From: AWTP1-13 sp033764875
GTDB taxonomy: Bacteria; Pseudomonadota; Alphaproteobacteria; Rhizobiales; Hyphomicrobiaceae
DNA: 64,000 bases
Direction: 5' to 3'
NCBI GenBank assembly: GCA_033764875.1
Contig: JANRIO010000004.1
Location: 1-64,000 of the forward strand
Position numbers and translations under genes: made by a program. The notes under the pieces were generated by a model. That model did not search any database, was not told where the DNA came from, and saw only the letters and a program-made list of their open reading frames with translations. Of this stretch, positions 55,428-63,518 are shown piece after piece. Position 1 is the first letter of the stretch; every line of letters starts with the position of its first letter.

Positions 55428-56300
55428 ATGTCCGATACAGTGCTGATCACCCCGGATGAGCTTTCGAGCCTCGCGGCGACGGGAAAGGTCGTCGTCATCG
55501 ATACCCGCGATCCGAAGAGCTACGCAGCCGGACACATTCCCGGCGCCGTCAATCTGCACGAGATCTTCACCTATCTCGCCACCTCGACGCCGGAGGGCAT
55601 GACGGAGCTGTTCTCCAAGTTCGCCAAGGCGTTCGGCGACGCCGGCCTGTCCGGCGAGGAGACGGCCGTGATCTACGAGCAGTCGATGGCGACGGGCTTC
55701 GGCCAGTCCTGCCGCGGCTACTTCCTGCTGCAGGCGCTGGGCTACACGAAGGCCAAGGTGCTGCACGGCGGGCTCGCGGCCTGGACCGCGTCCGGCAAGC
55801 CGGTGACGACCGTGGCCCCGACGCCGGTCGCCAAGGCCTTTCCCGTCGACAAGGCGGCAGCGCTCCTCGTCGCCGACAAGGAGGCGATGAAGGCGGCCAT
55901 CGCCAACCCGGCCGTCGCCAAGCTCGACGTGCGCGACGTCGACGAGTGGATCGGCGAAAGCTCCTCCCCCTACGGCAAGGACTTCTGCCCGCGCAAGGGC
56001 CGCCTGCCGAACGCGGTGTGGATCGAGTGGTACCGCATGATGAAGCCGACGCCGGCGGGGCAGATGTTCAAGTCGCGGGCGGAGATCCTGGCCGAGTGCG
56101 CCACCGTCGGCATCACGCCCGACACGCCGGTCATGCTCTACTGCTTCAAGGGGGCGCGGGCGTCCAACACGTTCGTGGCGCTGAAGGAGGCCGGCATCAA
56201 GGACGTGCGCATCTACTTCGGCTCCTGGAACGAGTGGTCGCGGGATCCGAGCCTGCCGATCGAGAGCGGCGCGCCGGCATCGATGAAGTCGGCGGCATAA
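55428..56300 (+). CDS. Two-domain rhodanese-type sulfurtransferase
   Basis: Sulfurtransferase with two rhodanese modules, 290 aa. The N-terminal module (about 1-125) starts with VVVIDTRDPKSYAAGHIPGA but has no catalytic Cys in the active-site position (YEQSMATGFG). The C-terminal module carries the active loop with C239 in YCFKGARASNT, the expected CXXXXR pattern. It probably moves sulfane sulfur from a donor such as thiosulfate or a persulfide to a thiol acceptor, in the cytoplasm since no signal peptide is seen. It is third in the TetR-facing cluster. The 103-base gap upstream contains GGAGAGG close to the ATG. Confidence 0.9.
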   Translation: MSDTVLITPDELSSLAATGKVVVIDTRDPKSYAAGHIPGAVNLHEIFTYLATSTPEGMTELFSKFAKAFGDAGLSGEETAVIYEQSMATGFGQSCRGYFLLQALGYTKAKVLHGGLAAWTASGKPVTTVAPTPVAKAFPVDKAAALLVADKEAMKAAIANPAVAKLDVRDVDEWIGESSSPYGKDFCPRKGRLPNAVWIEWYRMMKPTPAGQMFKSRAEILAECATVGITPDTPVMLYCFKGARASNTFVALKEAGIKDVRIYFGSWNEWSRDPSLPIESGAPASMKSAA

Positions 56301-56338
56301 CCCGGCGCTGTCGGCTCGCCGACGTGAGAGTGGCGTGG

Positions 56339-56358
56339 AAGCCCGCCTGCGCGGGCTT
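56339..56358. repeat. Extragenic palindromic element
   Basis: AAGCCCGC-CTGC-GCGGGCTT, eight-base arms with a four-base loop, between the rhodanese and DUF302 genes. Its core resembles the element at 28276-28293. Confidence 0.6.
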
Positions 56359-56427
56359 GACGTCAGTGGGGAGGGTCGCTTCGCGTTTCCCCACGAAGCA
56401 CAATGCCGGAGCAAACGGCTCGGTGGA

Positions 56428-56448
56428 TGGTCGGGACGAGCCCGACCA
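56428..56448. repeat. TGGTCGGG palindrome, copy 1
   Basis: TGGTCGGG-ACGAG-CCCGACCA. The same 21-base element recurs at 57469-57489 with only the first three spacer bases different. It is intergenic and can fold as a hairpin. Confidence 0.75.
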
Positions 56449-56521
56449 TGACTTCATGCGGCGCCGCGCACGTGCGCGAGGAAGCACGCTGGCGCGCACA
56501 TCAAGCAAAAGGGCCCCATCC

Positions 56522-56956
56522 ATGACAGAGCTCTCGCCGATCCCGTTCTTCCTCGACGCAGCGGTGCCCGCGGGGCGTCAGGTTGCCTATGCCAGCCCGC
56601 ACGATCTCGAGACGACGGTTGACCGCCTCAAGGCCGAGATCGCCGCGCGCGATCTGTGGGTGCTGGCCGAGCTCAATCCGCAGATGCTGCTCGCCAAGGG
56701 CGGCTTTTCCATCCGGCCGGCGCGCCAGATCTTCTATTTCCACCCCCGCTTCATGTCGAAGCTGCTGGCAGCGAATGCCGCGGCCATCGTCGAGGCGCCG
56801 TTGAAGTTCGTCGTGCTGGCCCCGGAGGGCGCGCCGGTGTCGGTGCGCCACCCCGACATCCCCGCCGCGTTTGCGGGCTATGCCGGCATGGCGGAGATCG
56901 CGGGCACGCTCGATGGCCTGACGAGGGAGATCGCCGCGGCCGCTACCGCGGCCTGA
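56522..56956 (+). CDS. DUF302 domain protein
   Basis: Small protein, 144 aa, starting MTELSPIPFFLDAAVPAGRQ. The DUF302 core lies near 35-115, with HDLETTVDRLKAEIAARD, FYFHPRFMSKLLAANAAAIVEAPLKFVV-type packing and VRHPDIPAAF. No catalytic residues are obvious. The family is found in bacteria and archaea, sometimes near thiol or metal-stress genes, with no settled function. It has no signal peptide. The 221 bases upstream hold two palindromic repeats, so it may not belong to the same transcript as the rhodanese gene. Confidence 0.8.
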   Translation: MTELSPIPFFLDAAVPAGRQVAYASPHDLETTVDRLKAEIAARDLWVLAELNPQMLLAKGGFSIRPARQIFYFHPRFMSKLLAANAAAIVEAPLKFVVLAPEGAPVSVRHPDIPAAFAGYAGMAEIAGTLDGLTREIAAAATAA

Positions 56957-57040
56957 GCCTCCCTGGAAATGTGCGCGCAGGCGCCTATACTCCAGGACAT
57001 CAGCGCCGGACAAACCGGCCGTCGCAAGGGGAGAGCGCCC

Positions 57041-57451
57041 ATGACCGAGGCAGCACGGGAAAGCTGGACATTCGTCCACAACGAGGCCGAGAAGGCGAAG
57101 TGGACGCCGGGCCTGCGCGAGATCTTCGAGTACCGCGATCTCGGCATCAAGGAAGGCACCAAGGGCAACTACGTCGCCCACGTCATCCGCCACAACGGCC
57201 GCAAGGTCGCCGACAACGTGCAGCAGTGGCACGTGCACGACTGCGACTTCCAGCTCGTCTACGTGCTCAACGGCTGGGCCACGTTCGAGTACGAGGGGCA
57301 GGGCCGGCACACCATCCGCAAGGGCGACTGCATCCACCAGGCGCCGGGCATCAAGCACCGCGAGATCGCCTGCTCGGACGATTTCGAGGTGCTCGAGATC
57401 GTCTCGCCCGCCGACTTCAAGACGCGGCTGGTCGAACCGCCGCCCGGCTGA
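57041..57451 (+). CDS. Single-domain cupin protein
   Basis: Compact cupin, 136 aa. Motif 1 is QWHVHDCDFQLVYVLNG and motif 2 is GDCIHQAPGIKHREI. The two His of motif 1 and the His of motif 2 can bind a metal, while the usual motif 1 Glu is replaced by Gln. Small cupins of this kind include thiol dioxygenases, sugar-binding and regulatory proteins; the substrate here is unknown. A strong AAGGGGAG precedes the ATG at 57041. It ends the TetR-facing gene set, followed by another copy of the TGGTCGGG palindrome. Confidence 0.85.
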   Translation: MTEAARESWTFVHNEAEKAKWTPGLREIFEYRDLGIKEGTKGNYVAHVIRHNGRKVADNVQQWHVHDCDFQLVYVLNGWATFEYEGQGRHTIRKGDCIHQAPGIKHREIACSDDFEVLEIVSPADFKTRLVEPPPG

Positions 57452-57468
57452 GCAAGCGGTTGGCGGGC

Positions 57469-57489
57469 TGGTCGGGGCAAGCCCGACCA
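57469..57489. repeat. TGGTCGGG palindrome, copy 2
   Basis: TGGTCGGG-GCAAG-CCCGACCA, the counterpart of 56428-56448; one more base pair extends the stem (CTGGTCGGG / CCCGACCAG, 57468-57490). It lies 17 bases after the cupin stop and may serve as its terminator stem. Confidence 0.75.
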
Positions 57490-57601
57490 GGACGACCTCG
57501 ATGCTGAGCACCGGACCATGCGCTCGGGAGCCGGCCAGGCGTGGGCTCGGCTGCGGAGCGACGTTGCGCGGCCCTTCGCGCAAGCGCTATCCTCCAGTCA
57601 A

Positions 57602-58627
57602 ATGAATGCGCTCGCCGGCGCTGCAGCGCCCTTCCAGACCTGGCTCTACCCGGACGACCGCGGCCTCTACTGCGCCCCCGGCCGCTTCCACATCGATCCG
57701 CACCGGCCCGTGGAGCGGGCCGTCGTCACGCACGGCCATTCCGACCACGCGCGCCGCGGGCACGGCGCCGTGCTGGCCACGCCCGACACCGCCGCCATCA
57801 TGCGCGCCCGCCTCGGGCCGGAGTGCGCAGGCGCCTTCCAGGAGCTGGCCTACGGCGAGGCCCTCGCGATCGGCGAGGTGGCGGTGCGGCTGGTGCCGGC
57901 CGGACACATCCTGGGCTCGGCGCAGGTCGTGATCGACTGGCGGGGCCGGCGCGCCGTCGTCTCGGGCGACTACAAGCGCAGCCCAGACCCCACCTGCGCG
58001 CCGTTCGAGCCGGTGGCCTGCGACCTGTTCGTCACGGAGGCGACCTTCGCGCTCCCCGTATTCCGCCACGAGCCCGCCGCCGGCGAGGCCGCCAAGCTGC
58101 TGCGCTCGCGCGAGGAGCAGCCCGACCGCGCCCACCTCGTCGGCGCCTATGGCCTGGGCAAATGCCAGCGCATGATCCGGCTGCTGCGCGAGGCCGGCTA
58201 CGACAGGCCGATCTATCTGCACGGGGCGATGCTCGGCATGTGCGAGCTCTACGAGCGGCGGGGCATTGCGCTCGGGCCGCTGGTACACACGGAGGGCGAG
58301 CGGGGCGGCCTTGCGGGCGAGATCGTGGTCTGCCCGCCGTCGGCCCTGCGCGAGCGCTGGTCGCGCCGCTTTGCCGATCCCGTCGCGGCCTTCGCCTCGG
58401 GCTGGATGCGCATCAAGGGACGCGCCCGCCAGCAGGGCGTCGAGCTGCCGCTCGTCGTCTCCGACCACGCCGACTGGCCGGAGCTGATCGCCACCATCCG
58501 CGACACCGGCACCGGCGAGGTCTGGATCACGCACGGGCGCGACGATGCGCTGGGCCACTACCTCGCAACGCAGGGCATCGAGGCCCGCGCGCTGGCCCTT
58601 GTCGGCCGCGACGAGGAGGCGGAGTGA
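57602..58627 (+). CDS. Ligase-associated metallo-beta-lactamase-fold DNA exonuclease
   Basis: Predicted DNA exonuclease of the beta-CASP-like 'ligase-associated' family, 341 aa. The metal-binding motif is H44-G-H46-S-D48-H49 (VVTHGHSDHARRGH), followed by VPAGHILGSAQVVIDWRG and VVSGDYKRSPDPTCAPFEP, then LVVSDHADWPELIATI. This family is encoded next to an ATP-dependent DNA ligase and is thought to process DNA ends before ligation. The stop shares one base with the ligase start (TGATG), so the two are translated together. The ATG at 57602 gives the family N-terminus. Confidence 0.9.
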   Translation: MNALAGAAAPFQTWLYPDDRGLYCAPGRFHIDPHRPVERAVVTHGHSDHARRGHGAVLATPDTAAIMRARLGPECAGAFQELAYGEALAIGEVAVRLVPAGHILGSAQVVIDWRGRRAVVSGDYKRSPDPTCAPFEPVACDLFVTEATFALPVFRHEPAAGEAAKLLRSREEQPDRAHLVGAYGLGKCQRMIRLLREAGYDRPIYLHGAMLGMCELYERRGIALGPLVHTEGERGGLAGEIVVCPPSALRERWSRRFADPVAAFASGWMRIKGRARQQGVELPLVVSDHADWPELIATIRDTGTGEVWITHGRDDALGHYLATQGIEARALALVGRDEEAE

Positions 58628-60270
58628 TGCGGGCCTTCGCCGGGCTGCTCGAGGAGTTGGGGTATCTGCAGGGGCGCAACCGCAAGCTGGCGCGCATGGT
58701 GCGCTACTTCCGAGAGACGCCCGATCCCGACCGCGGCTGGGCGCTGGCAGCCCTCACCGACGGCGTGCCACAGACCGCGCTCGGCCGCCTGCCGCTGCGC
58801 CGGATGCTGGCCGACCTGACGCAGCGCTTCCTCGACCCCGTCCTCTATCGGCTTTCCCGCGACTACGTGGGCGACACGGCCGAGACCGTGGCCCTGGTCT
58901 GGCCGGCGCCCGCGCCGCGCACCGGAGGCGAGCCCGCTGCCGAGCCGCCCGCGCTCGGCCTCGGCGCCATCGTCCACGCCCTCGGGGCGTGCACGACCAC
59001 GGCTGCGAGCACCGCCACCCTAGGCGAGCTTCTCGATCATCTCGATGCGCAAGGACGCTGGGCGCTGCTGAAATTCATCGGCGGGGCGCCGCGCGTCGGC
59101 GTGTCGGCGCGGCTGGCCAAGACGGCGCTTGCGGAAGCCTTCGGCCGCGACGTGGCGGAGGTGGAGGAGGTCTGGCACGGCGTCGAGGCCCCCTATGCCG
59201 AGCTGTTCGCGTGGCTCGAGGGCAGGGCGGCGCGACCCGACGTCGACGCGCTGCCGATCTTCAGGCCGGTGATGCTCGCCCACCCCATCGAGGACGAGGA
59301 CTGGGCGCGGCTGAAACCTGACGACTTTGCCGCCGAGTGGAAGTGGGACGGCATCCGCGTGCAGATCTCGGCCCGCCGGGGCCAGGTGCGCATCTTCTCG
59401 CGCCAGGGCGACGATATCTCACCCGCCTTCCCCGAGATCCGGCTCGCGTTCTCCGGCCATGCCTGCGTCGTCGACGGCGAGCTGCTCGTCGTGCGCAAGG
59501 GCGAGGTCGCGCCCTTCAACGACCTGCAACAGCGCCTCAACCGCAAGGCCGTCTCCCCGCGCATGCAGGCGCAGTACCCGGTGCACGTGCGCCTCTACGA
59601 TCTGCTGCTCGACGGCGACGTCGACGTGCGCCCCCTCCCCTTCAGCGAGCGCCGCACCCGCCTCGAGGCGTGGTTCGCCCGTGAGCGCCCGTTGCTCGCC
59701 GATCTCTCCGGGCTGGTGCCGTTCGAGACCTTCGCCGAGCTCAACCGGCTGTGGTCGGCGACGCGGGCGGAGGGCATCGAGGGCCTGATGCTGAAGCGCC
59801 GGGACGGAGCCTACCGCGCCGGCCGCATCAAAGGGCAGTGGTTCAAGTGGAAGCGCGCACCGCTCACGCTCGACTGCGTGCTCATGTACGCCCAGCGCGG
59901 CGCGGGCAAGCGCTCCTCCTTCTACTCGGACTACACCTTCGGCGTCTGGCGCCTGGGCGAGGCCGGCGGACGCGAACTGGTGCCCGTCGGCAAGGCCTAC
60001 TCGGGCTTCACGGACGAGGAGCTGCGCCGGCTCGACAAGTGGGTGCGCGACAACACAACAGAGCGCTTCGGCCCCGTGCGCGCGGTCGCTCCGGGGCTGG
60101 TGCTGGAGATCGCCTTCGACGCGGTGCAGGCCTCCTCCCGGCACAAGTCGGGCGTTGCCATGCGCTTCCCGCGCGTCCACCGCATACGGTGGGACAAGCC
60201 GGCAGCCGAAGCCGACACGCTCGCCGCGATCACGGCCCTGCTGCCGCAGGTGGCGCCGTCCACAGCCTGA
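58627..60270 (+). CDS. ATP-dependent DNA ligase (exonuclease-associated family)
   Basis: DNA ligase using ATP, 547 aa. The N-terminal helical DNA-binding domain (about 1-205) starts MRAFAGLLEELGYLQGRNRKL. The adenylation domain has nucleophile K239 in EWKWDGIRVQI, then FSRQGDDISPAFPEI, VVDGELLV, GIEGLMLKRRDGAY and WFKWKR. The OB domain follows (YAQRGAGKRSSFYSDYTFGV). This matches the family of replication-independent repair ligases linked to an exonuclease, a helicase and a phosphoesterase. It is not the essential NAD-dependent LigA. The start overlaps the exonuclease stop by one base. Confidence 0.92.
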   Translation: MRAFAGLLEELGYLQGRNRKLARMVRYFRETPDPDRGWALAALTDGVPQTALGRLPLRRMLADLTQRFLDPVLYRLSRDYVGDTAETVALVWPAPAPRTGGEPAAEPPALGLGAIVHALGACTTTAASTATLGELLDHLDAQGRWALLKFIGGAPRVGVSARLAKTALAEAFGRDVAEVEEVWHGVEAPYAELFAWLEGRAARPDVDALPIFRPVMLAHPIEDEDWARLKPDDFAAEWKWDGIRVQISARRGQVRIFSRQGDDISPAFPEIRLAFSGHACVVDGELLVVRKGEVAPFNDLQQRLNRKAVSPRMQAQYPVHVRLYDLLLDGDVDVRPLPFSERRTRLEAWFARERPLLADLSGLVPFETFAELNRLWSATRAEGIEGLMLKRRDGAYRAGRIKGQWFKWKRAPLTLDCVLMYAQRGAGKRSSFYSDYTFGVWRLGEAGGRELVPVGKAYSGFTDEELRRLDKWVRDNTTERFGPVRAVAPGLVLEIAFDAVQASSRHKSGVAMRFPRVHRIRWDKPAAEADTLAAITALLPQVAPSTA

Positions 60271-60406
60271 GCTGCGGCCTGCCGCTACAGCAAAGCCGCT
60301 GTGACTTTTCGAGCGCAGCGATCCGCCGACTGTACACCCCGCAAGCTCCCTTCCAGGCACGAGGCCGCGAATCCCTCTAGCGACAGGGACAAACTCGGAG
60401 GGACCC

Positions 60407-61108
60407 ATGCGCCTCGCTACTGCCACGCTCGCCATCTGCCTTGCCAGCGGCCTGTCCGCCCCGGCGCTTGCCGACGGCATGCCGCGGCAGCGAACAGCTC
60501 CCGCCGTCGGGCCCTACGCCTACCCCGCGCCCGAGCAGTCCTTCTTCAACTGGAGCGGGCTCTACATCGGTGGCCACATCGGCGGCCTCAATGCGCAGGA
60601 CCGCGGGACGTTCGATTCCGGCACCGCAGTCCCCTATAGTACACAGGATGCGGCATTCGTCGGCGGCGGCCACGTCGGCCTGCACTACCAGATCCGCCAG
60701 CTCGTTCTCGGCGTCGAGTACAGCTACAGCGCCCTGTCGACCACGCTGGGTGCCAATCTCTCGACCGGCTACACCGTGACGACCAAGCTCAAGGACGTGC
60801 AGATTGTCAGCGGCAAGATCGGCTACGCCTATCAGAACTATCTGTTCTACGGCAAAGGCGGCTACGCCATGTCCCAGCTCGACCTCGCCGCGACCGACGG
60901 GAGCACGCTGGCGACAGGCAGCGGACGCGGCAGCGGCTGGATGGCGGGCATCGGCATCAGCTACGCCATCACGCCCAGGATCATCATCGGTGCGGAGTAC
61001 GACTACATCAAGCTCAGCGCCGACAGCTCCACGCTTGGCGCCAGCTCCCTGACCGGGCACAACATCGACGCCCAGATGGGCGCACTGCGGCTCGACCTGA
61101 AGTTCTGA
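60407..61108 (+). CDS. Outer-membrane beta-barrel protein (Omp25/31-like)
   Basis: Exported protein, 233 aa, with a signal peptide (about 1-22, ATLAICLASGLSAPALA). The mature part is a small barrel of about eight strands with alternating residues: NWSGLYIGGHIGGLN, AFVGGGHVGLHYQIRQLVLGVEYSYS, GKIGYAYQNYLFYGKGGYA, IGISYAITPRIIIGAEYDYI, and a final QMGALRLDLKF ending in the Phe used for outer-membrane insertion. Rhizobiales carry many such Omp25/31/RopB-like proteins. It converges on hsp20; the two stop codons lie in the 12-base palindrome CTGAGCGCTCAG (61105-61116). Confidence 0.9.
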   Translation: MRLATATLAICLASGLSAPALADGMPRQRTAPAVGPYAYPAPEQSFFNWSGLYIGGHIGGLNAQDRGTFDSGTAVPYSTQDAAFVGGGHVGLHYQIRQLVLGVEYSYSALSTTLGANLSTGYTVTTKLKDVQIVSGKIGYAYQNYLFYGKGGYAMSQLDLAATDGSTLATGSGRGSGWMAGIGISYAITPRIIIGAEYDYIKLSADSSTLGASSLTGHNIDAQMGALRLDLKF

Positions 61109-61112
61109 GCGC

Positions 61113-61529
61113 TCAGGCGCTGCGGATGGCGATCTTGCGGGACGGTCCCTCGGCCGGTCGCAGCTTGGGCAGGCGCAGCGTCAGGATGCCGTGCTTGAAC
61201 TGGGCGTCGATTGCCTCGGGATCGGCATCCGGCGGAATGCGGAACGCACGCTGAAAGGCGCCGTACTCGCGCTCGGAGAACAGATAGCTCCGTCCCTCCT
61301 CCGTGTGCTCGAAGCGCTTCTCGCCGGTCACCACCAGCATGCCGTCCTGGAGCTGGATGTCGATGTCCTCGGGCTGCACGCCGGGAAGCTCCATCTCGAT
61401 CTCGTAGGAGACGGGCGTGACGGCCGCGTCCGAGCGCGGCGCAAACCACTCGGCGATCTTCTGACTGGCCTTCTTGATCGGCTCATAGAGGGAGGGCATC
61501 CAGCCCCCCGTCTGCGTCCTTTCCACCAT
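61113..61529 (-). CDS. Hsp20/alpha-crystallin small heat-shock protein
   Basis: ATP-independent holdase that binds unfolding proteins; 138 aa. The alpha-crystallin domain covers about 40-130: YEIEMELPGVQPEDIDIQL, LVVTGEKRFEHTEEG, YGAFQRAFRIPPDADPEAI and FKHGILTLRLPKL. The short C-terminal KIAIRSA holds an I-x-I type anchor. AGGAGG lies five bases before the GTG-ATG pair, and I take the ATG at 61529. A TTGA-N6-TCAA palindrome 59 bases upstream fits FNR/FixK-type control, so oxygen limitation may induce it. Confidence 0.92.
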   Translation of the reverse strand: MVERTQTGGWMPSLYEPIKKASQKIAEWFAPRSDAAVTPVSYEIEMELPGVQPEDIDIQLQDGMLVVTGEKRFEHTEEGRSYLFSEREYGAFQRAFRIPPDADPEAIDAQFKHGILTLRLPKLRPAEGPSRKIAIRSA

Positions 61530-61587
61530 CACCGCCTCCTATGACCGGGTCCAGGCGACGTCATCCGACATCGAGGCGGAGGCAGCC

Positions 61588-61601
61588 TTGACGCGGGTCA
61601 A
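61588..61601. promoter_or_regulatory. Candidate FNR/FixK-type box upstream of hsp20
   Basis: TTGAC-GCGG-GTCAA is a perfect five-base-arm palindrome that fits the FNR/FixK pattern TTGA-N6-TCAA. It lies 59 bases before the hsp20 start on the minus strand and just past the end of the cytochrome c gene. Confidence 0.5.
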
Positions 61602-61641
61602 TCGAGGGCTGGAGCCCGGCCGGGCGGGACGCCGGCGAAGA

Positions 61642-62022
61642 CTACTTCTTCTTCCCGTCAGGACCGAATTGCGCGAGGTAGGCGAAGAGATCGGCGGCGT
61701 CCTGCTCGTCCTTGATGCCGGCGAAGGCCATCTTGTTACCCGGCATGGCCGCCTTCGGATCCTTGATGTACTTGAGGAACACGTCCTTGTCCCAGGTCAC
61801 GCCGGACGCCTTGTTGGCCTCCGAGTAGGGAAATCCCTCCGACGTGCCGGCCTTGCGTCCGACGAGGCCGTTGAGCTGGGGGCCGACCAGGTTCTTCGCG
61901 CCCTCGCCGACGGCGTGGCAGGCACGGCACTTCTTGAAGACGTCCGCGCCGTTCTCAACGTCCTGGGCGATTGCTGGGCTGGCCGCCAGCAACATGACTG
62001 CGGTAGCAATGATCGTGCGCAT
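61642..62022 (-). CDS. Class I c-type cytochrome (cytochrome c2-like)
   Basis: Periplasmic monohaem electron carrier, 126 aa. The signal peptide covers 1-20 (MRTIIATAVMLLAASPAIAQ). Haem attaches to C32 and C35 of C-R-A-C-H, with H36 as one axial ligand and the Met of PGNKMAFAG as the other. NLVGPQLNGLVGRKAGT is typical of the cytochrome c2/c550 group, which shuttles electrons between the bc1 complex and terminal oxidases. It ends in a Lys-rich GKKK. It lies upstream of hsp20 on the same strand, 113 bases away. Confidence 0.94.
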   Translation of the reverse strand: MRTIIATAVMLLAASPAIAQDVENGADVFKKCRACHAVGEGAKNLVGPQLNGLVGRKAGTSEGFPYSEANKASGVTWDKDVFLKYIKDPKAAMPGNKMAFAGIKDEQDAADLFAYLAQFGPDGKKK

Positions 62023-62287
62023 CGGGATCTCCGTTCCTGACCCTTGCTGGAATAGGAGAAGCCAGCCGGCGCGGCAAGGCGCCCAGTGCTGGGCGATTTG
62101 CCTCAGTTTGACCGCTGGCGCCGCAGGCCGGGCACTTTCCTGACCTGGAGCGGCGGGACGCCCCTGCTTGCGCGCGCCCGGCCGCTCGGGCCCAATGAGC
62201 TGGCCCAGCAGCCTCGATTCGATGGCCTGCGGCGTGCGCTGGGACGCCGCGGCCTAACCCGCCTCGCAGCGTCGGAGAGCAGAGCAG

Positions 62288-63226
62288 ATGCGCAAGGACC
62301 CCACCACGGCGCGCGAGTTGATCCTGCTGGCGTCCTCCCTGCTCCTGGTGGCGCTGGTGGCGATCTCGGTCGCGCGCGGGCCGAACCTGCTCTTCGTCTC
62401 GATCGTGCTGACCGCGGCCGTGTCGACGGCCGTCAGCCGCTGGCTGTTTCCGGCCGGCTCGTTCTTCTCGCTCACGTTCGCCAACCTGATCGCGGTCTAT
62501 GCGACGATCTTCGCTTTCTTCATGGACGAGCTCTACCCGGACGTGGGGGACACCGCGGCGGGCGTCGCCTTCAGCCTGCCGGTCGCGGGCTTCCTGGCCG
62601 GCAGCTGGCTCAGGCGCGGCGACATCAGCTCGGTGGTGGACCACCCGCGCATCGGCACCGGCGCAGCGCTCTACCGGGCGCTGATCTGGCTGATCCCGGT
62701 TTTCCTGGTCGGCACCAGCATGTTCGTGCTGTCGACGCTTGCCGAGTCGCTGGTGAACTCGAGCACGGTCCTGCTCTGCGCCATGCTGGCGATCGCGCTG
62801 ATCGTGCTTGCGGTTGCGCACAACGTGGCGCGCTTTCTCGTCGATGCGGGGCTGCTGTTCGACGAGTTCATGCAGCGCATGTCCCGCCTCGCCGTTCCCG
62901 CGTTCGCCTTCCTGACGTTCTACTCGATGCTGGTGATCGTGTTCGGCTCGATCTACGCGATGATGTCGCAGTTCTCGCACGTGCAGCATTTCCACGTCGG
63001 CGGGGTCGCGCGCGCACTCAGCCACCAGGAGGCGATCTACCTCTCGGTCGCCACCATCAGCACGGTGGGCTACGGCGACATCGTGCCGGCGAGCAACCTC
63101 GCGCGCGTCCTGACCTCCGTCGAGGTGCTCTGCGGCGTCATCCTGCTGCTGTTCGGCGTGTCGGAGCTGCTCGAGTACACCCGCGAGCACCAGCGGCTGC
63201 GCGTCGACCGCTCCAAGCACCTGTAA
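62288..63226 (+). CDS. Two-pore-helix type potassium channel protein
   Basis: Membrane ion channel, 312 aa. The selectivity filter is T259-V-G-Y-G-D264 in SVATISTVGYGDIVPASNL, the potassium signature. At least six hydrophobic segments precede or follow it (for example ELILLASSLLLVALVAISVA and FAFLTFYSMLVIVFGSIYAM), with the last helix FGVSELLEYTRE. No RCK or cyclic-nucleotide domain is present, so gating is unknown. The ATG has CGGAGAGCAGAGCAG before it. It converges on csoR with nine bases between the stops. Confidence 0.9.
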   Translation: MRKDPTTARELILLASSLLLVALVAISVARGPNLLFVSIVLTAAVSTAVSRWLFPAGSFFSLTFANLIAVYATIFAFFMDELYPDVGDTAAGVAFSLPVAGFLAGSWLRRGDISSVVDHPRIGTGAALYRALIWLIPVFLVGTSMFVLSTLAESLVNSSTVLLCAMLAIALIVLAVAHNVARFLVDAGLLFDEFMQRMSRLAVPAFAFLTFYSMLVIVFGSIYAMMSQFSHVQHFHVGGVARALSHQEAIYLSVATISTVGYGDIVPASNLARVLTSVEVLCGVILLLFGVSELLEYTREHQRLRVDRSKHL

Positions 63227-63235
63227 ACGCGGCGC

Positions 63236-63511
63236 TCAGCGCGAGCTGCGCGCCAGCACATCCATCAGCTCGGCAACCTTGCGCCGCTGCTCCTCTGCGT
63301 CGCCGCTGACGATGGCGTGCTCGACGCAGTGGGCGATGTGCTCGCGCAGGATCTCCTCCTCGAAACGCTTGAGGGCTGCCCGCACGGCCGACACCTGGGT
63401 CACGATGTCGATGCAGTAGCGGTCCTCCTCCAGCATGCGGGAGAGACCGCGCACCTGCCCCTCGATGCGGGAGAGCCGCTTCAGGCCCGCTGCCTTGCCG
63501 TGTCGCTTCAT
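63236..63511 (-). CDS. csoR: CsoR-family metal-sensing repressor
   Basis: All-helical metal-responsive repressor, 91 aa, starting MKRHGKAAGLKRLSRIEGQV. The three copper ligands of CsoR align as C33 (RYCIDIV), H58 and C62 (REHIAHCVEHA); RcnR and CstR proteins have a different third ligand set. Copper binding should release it from DNA. It is divergent from the metal ATPase gene; two GC-centred palindromes lie between them. The promoter found on the minus strand (63519-63547) predicts a start of transcription at about 63512, one base before the ATG, so the mRNA may be nearly leaderless. Confidence 0.93.
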   Translation of the reverse strand: MKRHGKAAGLKRLSRIEGQVRGLSRMLEEDRYCIDIVTQVSAVRAALKRFEEEILREHIAHCVEHAIVSGDAEEQRRKVAELMDVLARSSR

Positions 63512-63518
63512 GCCTTGA

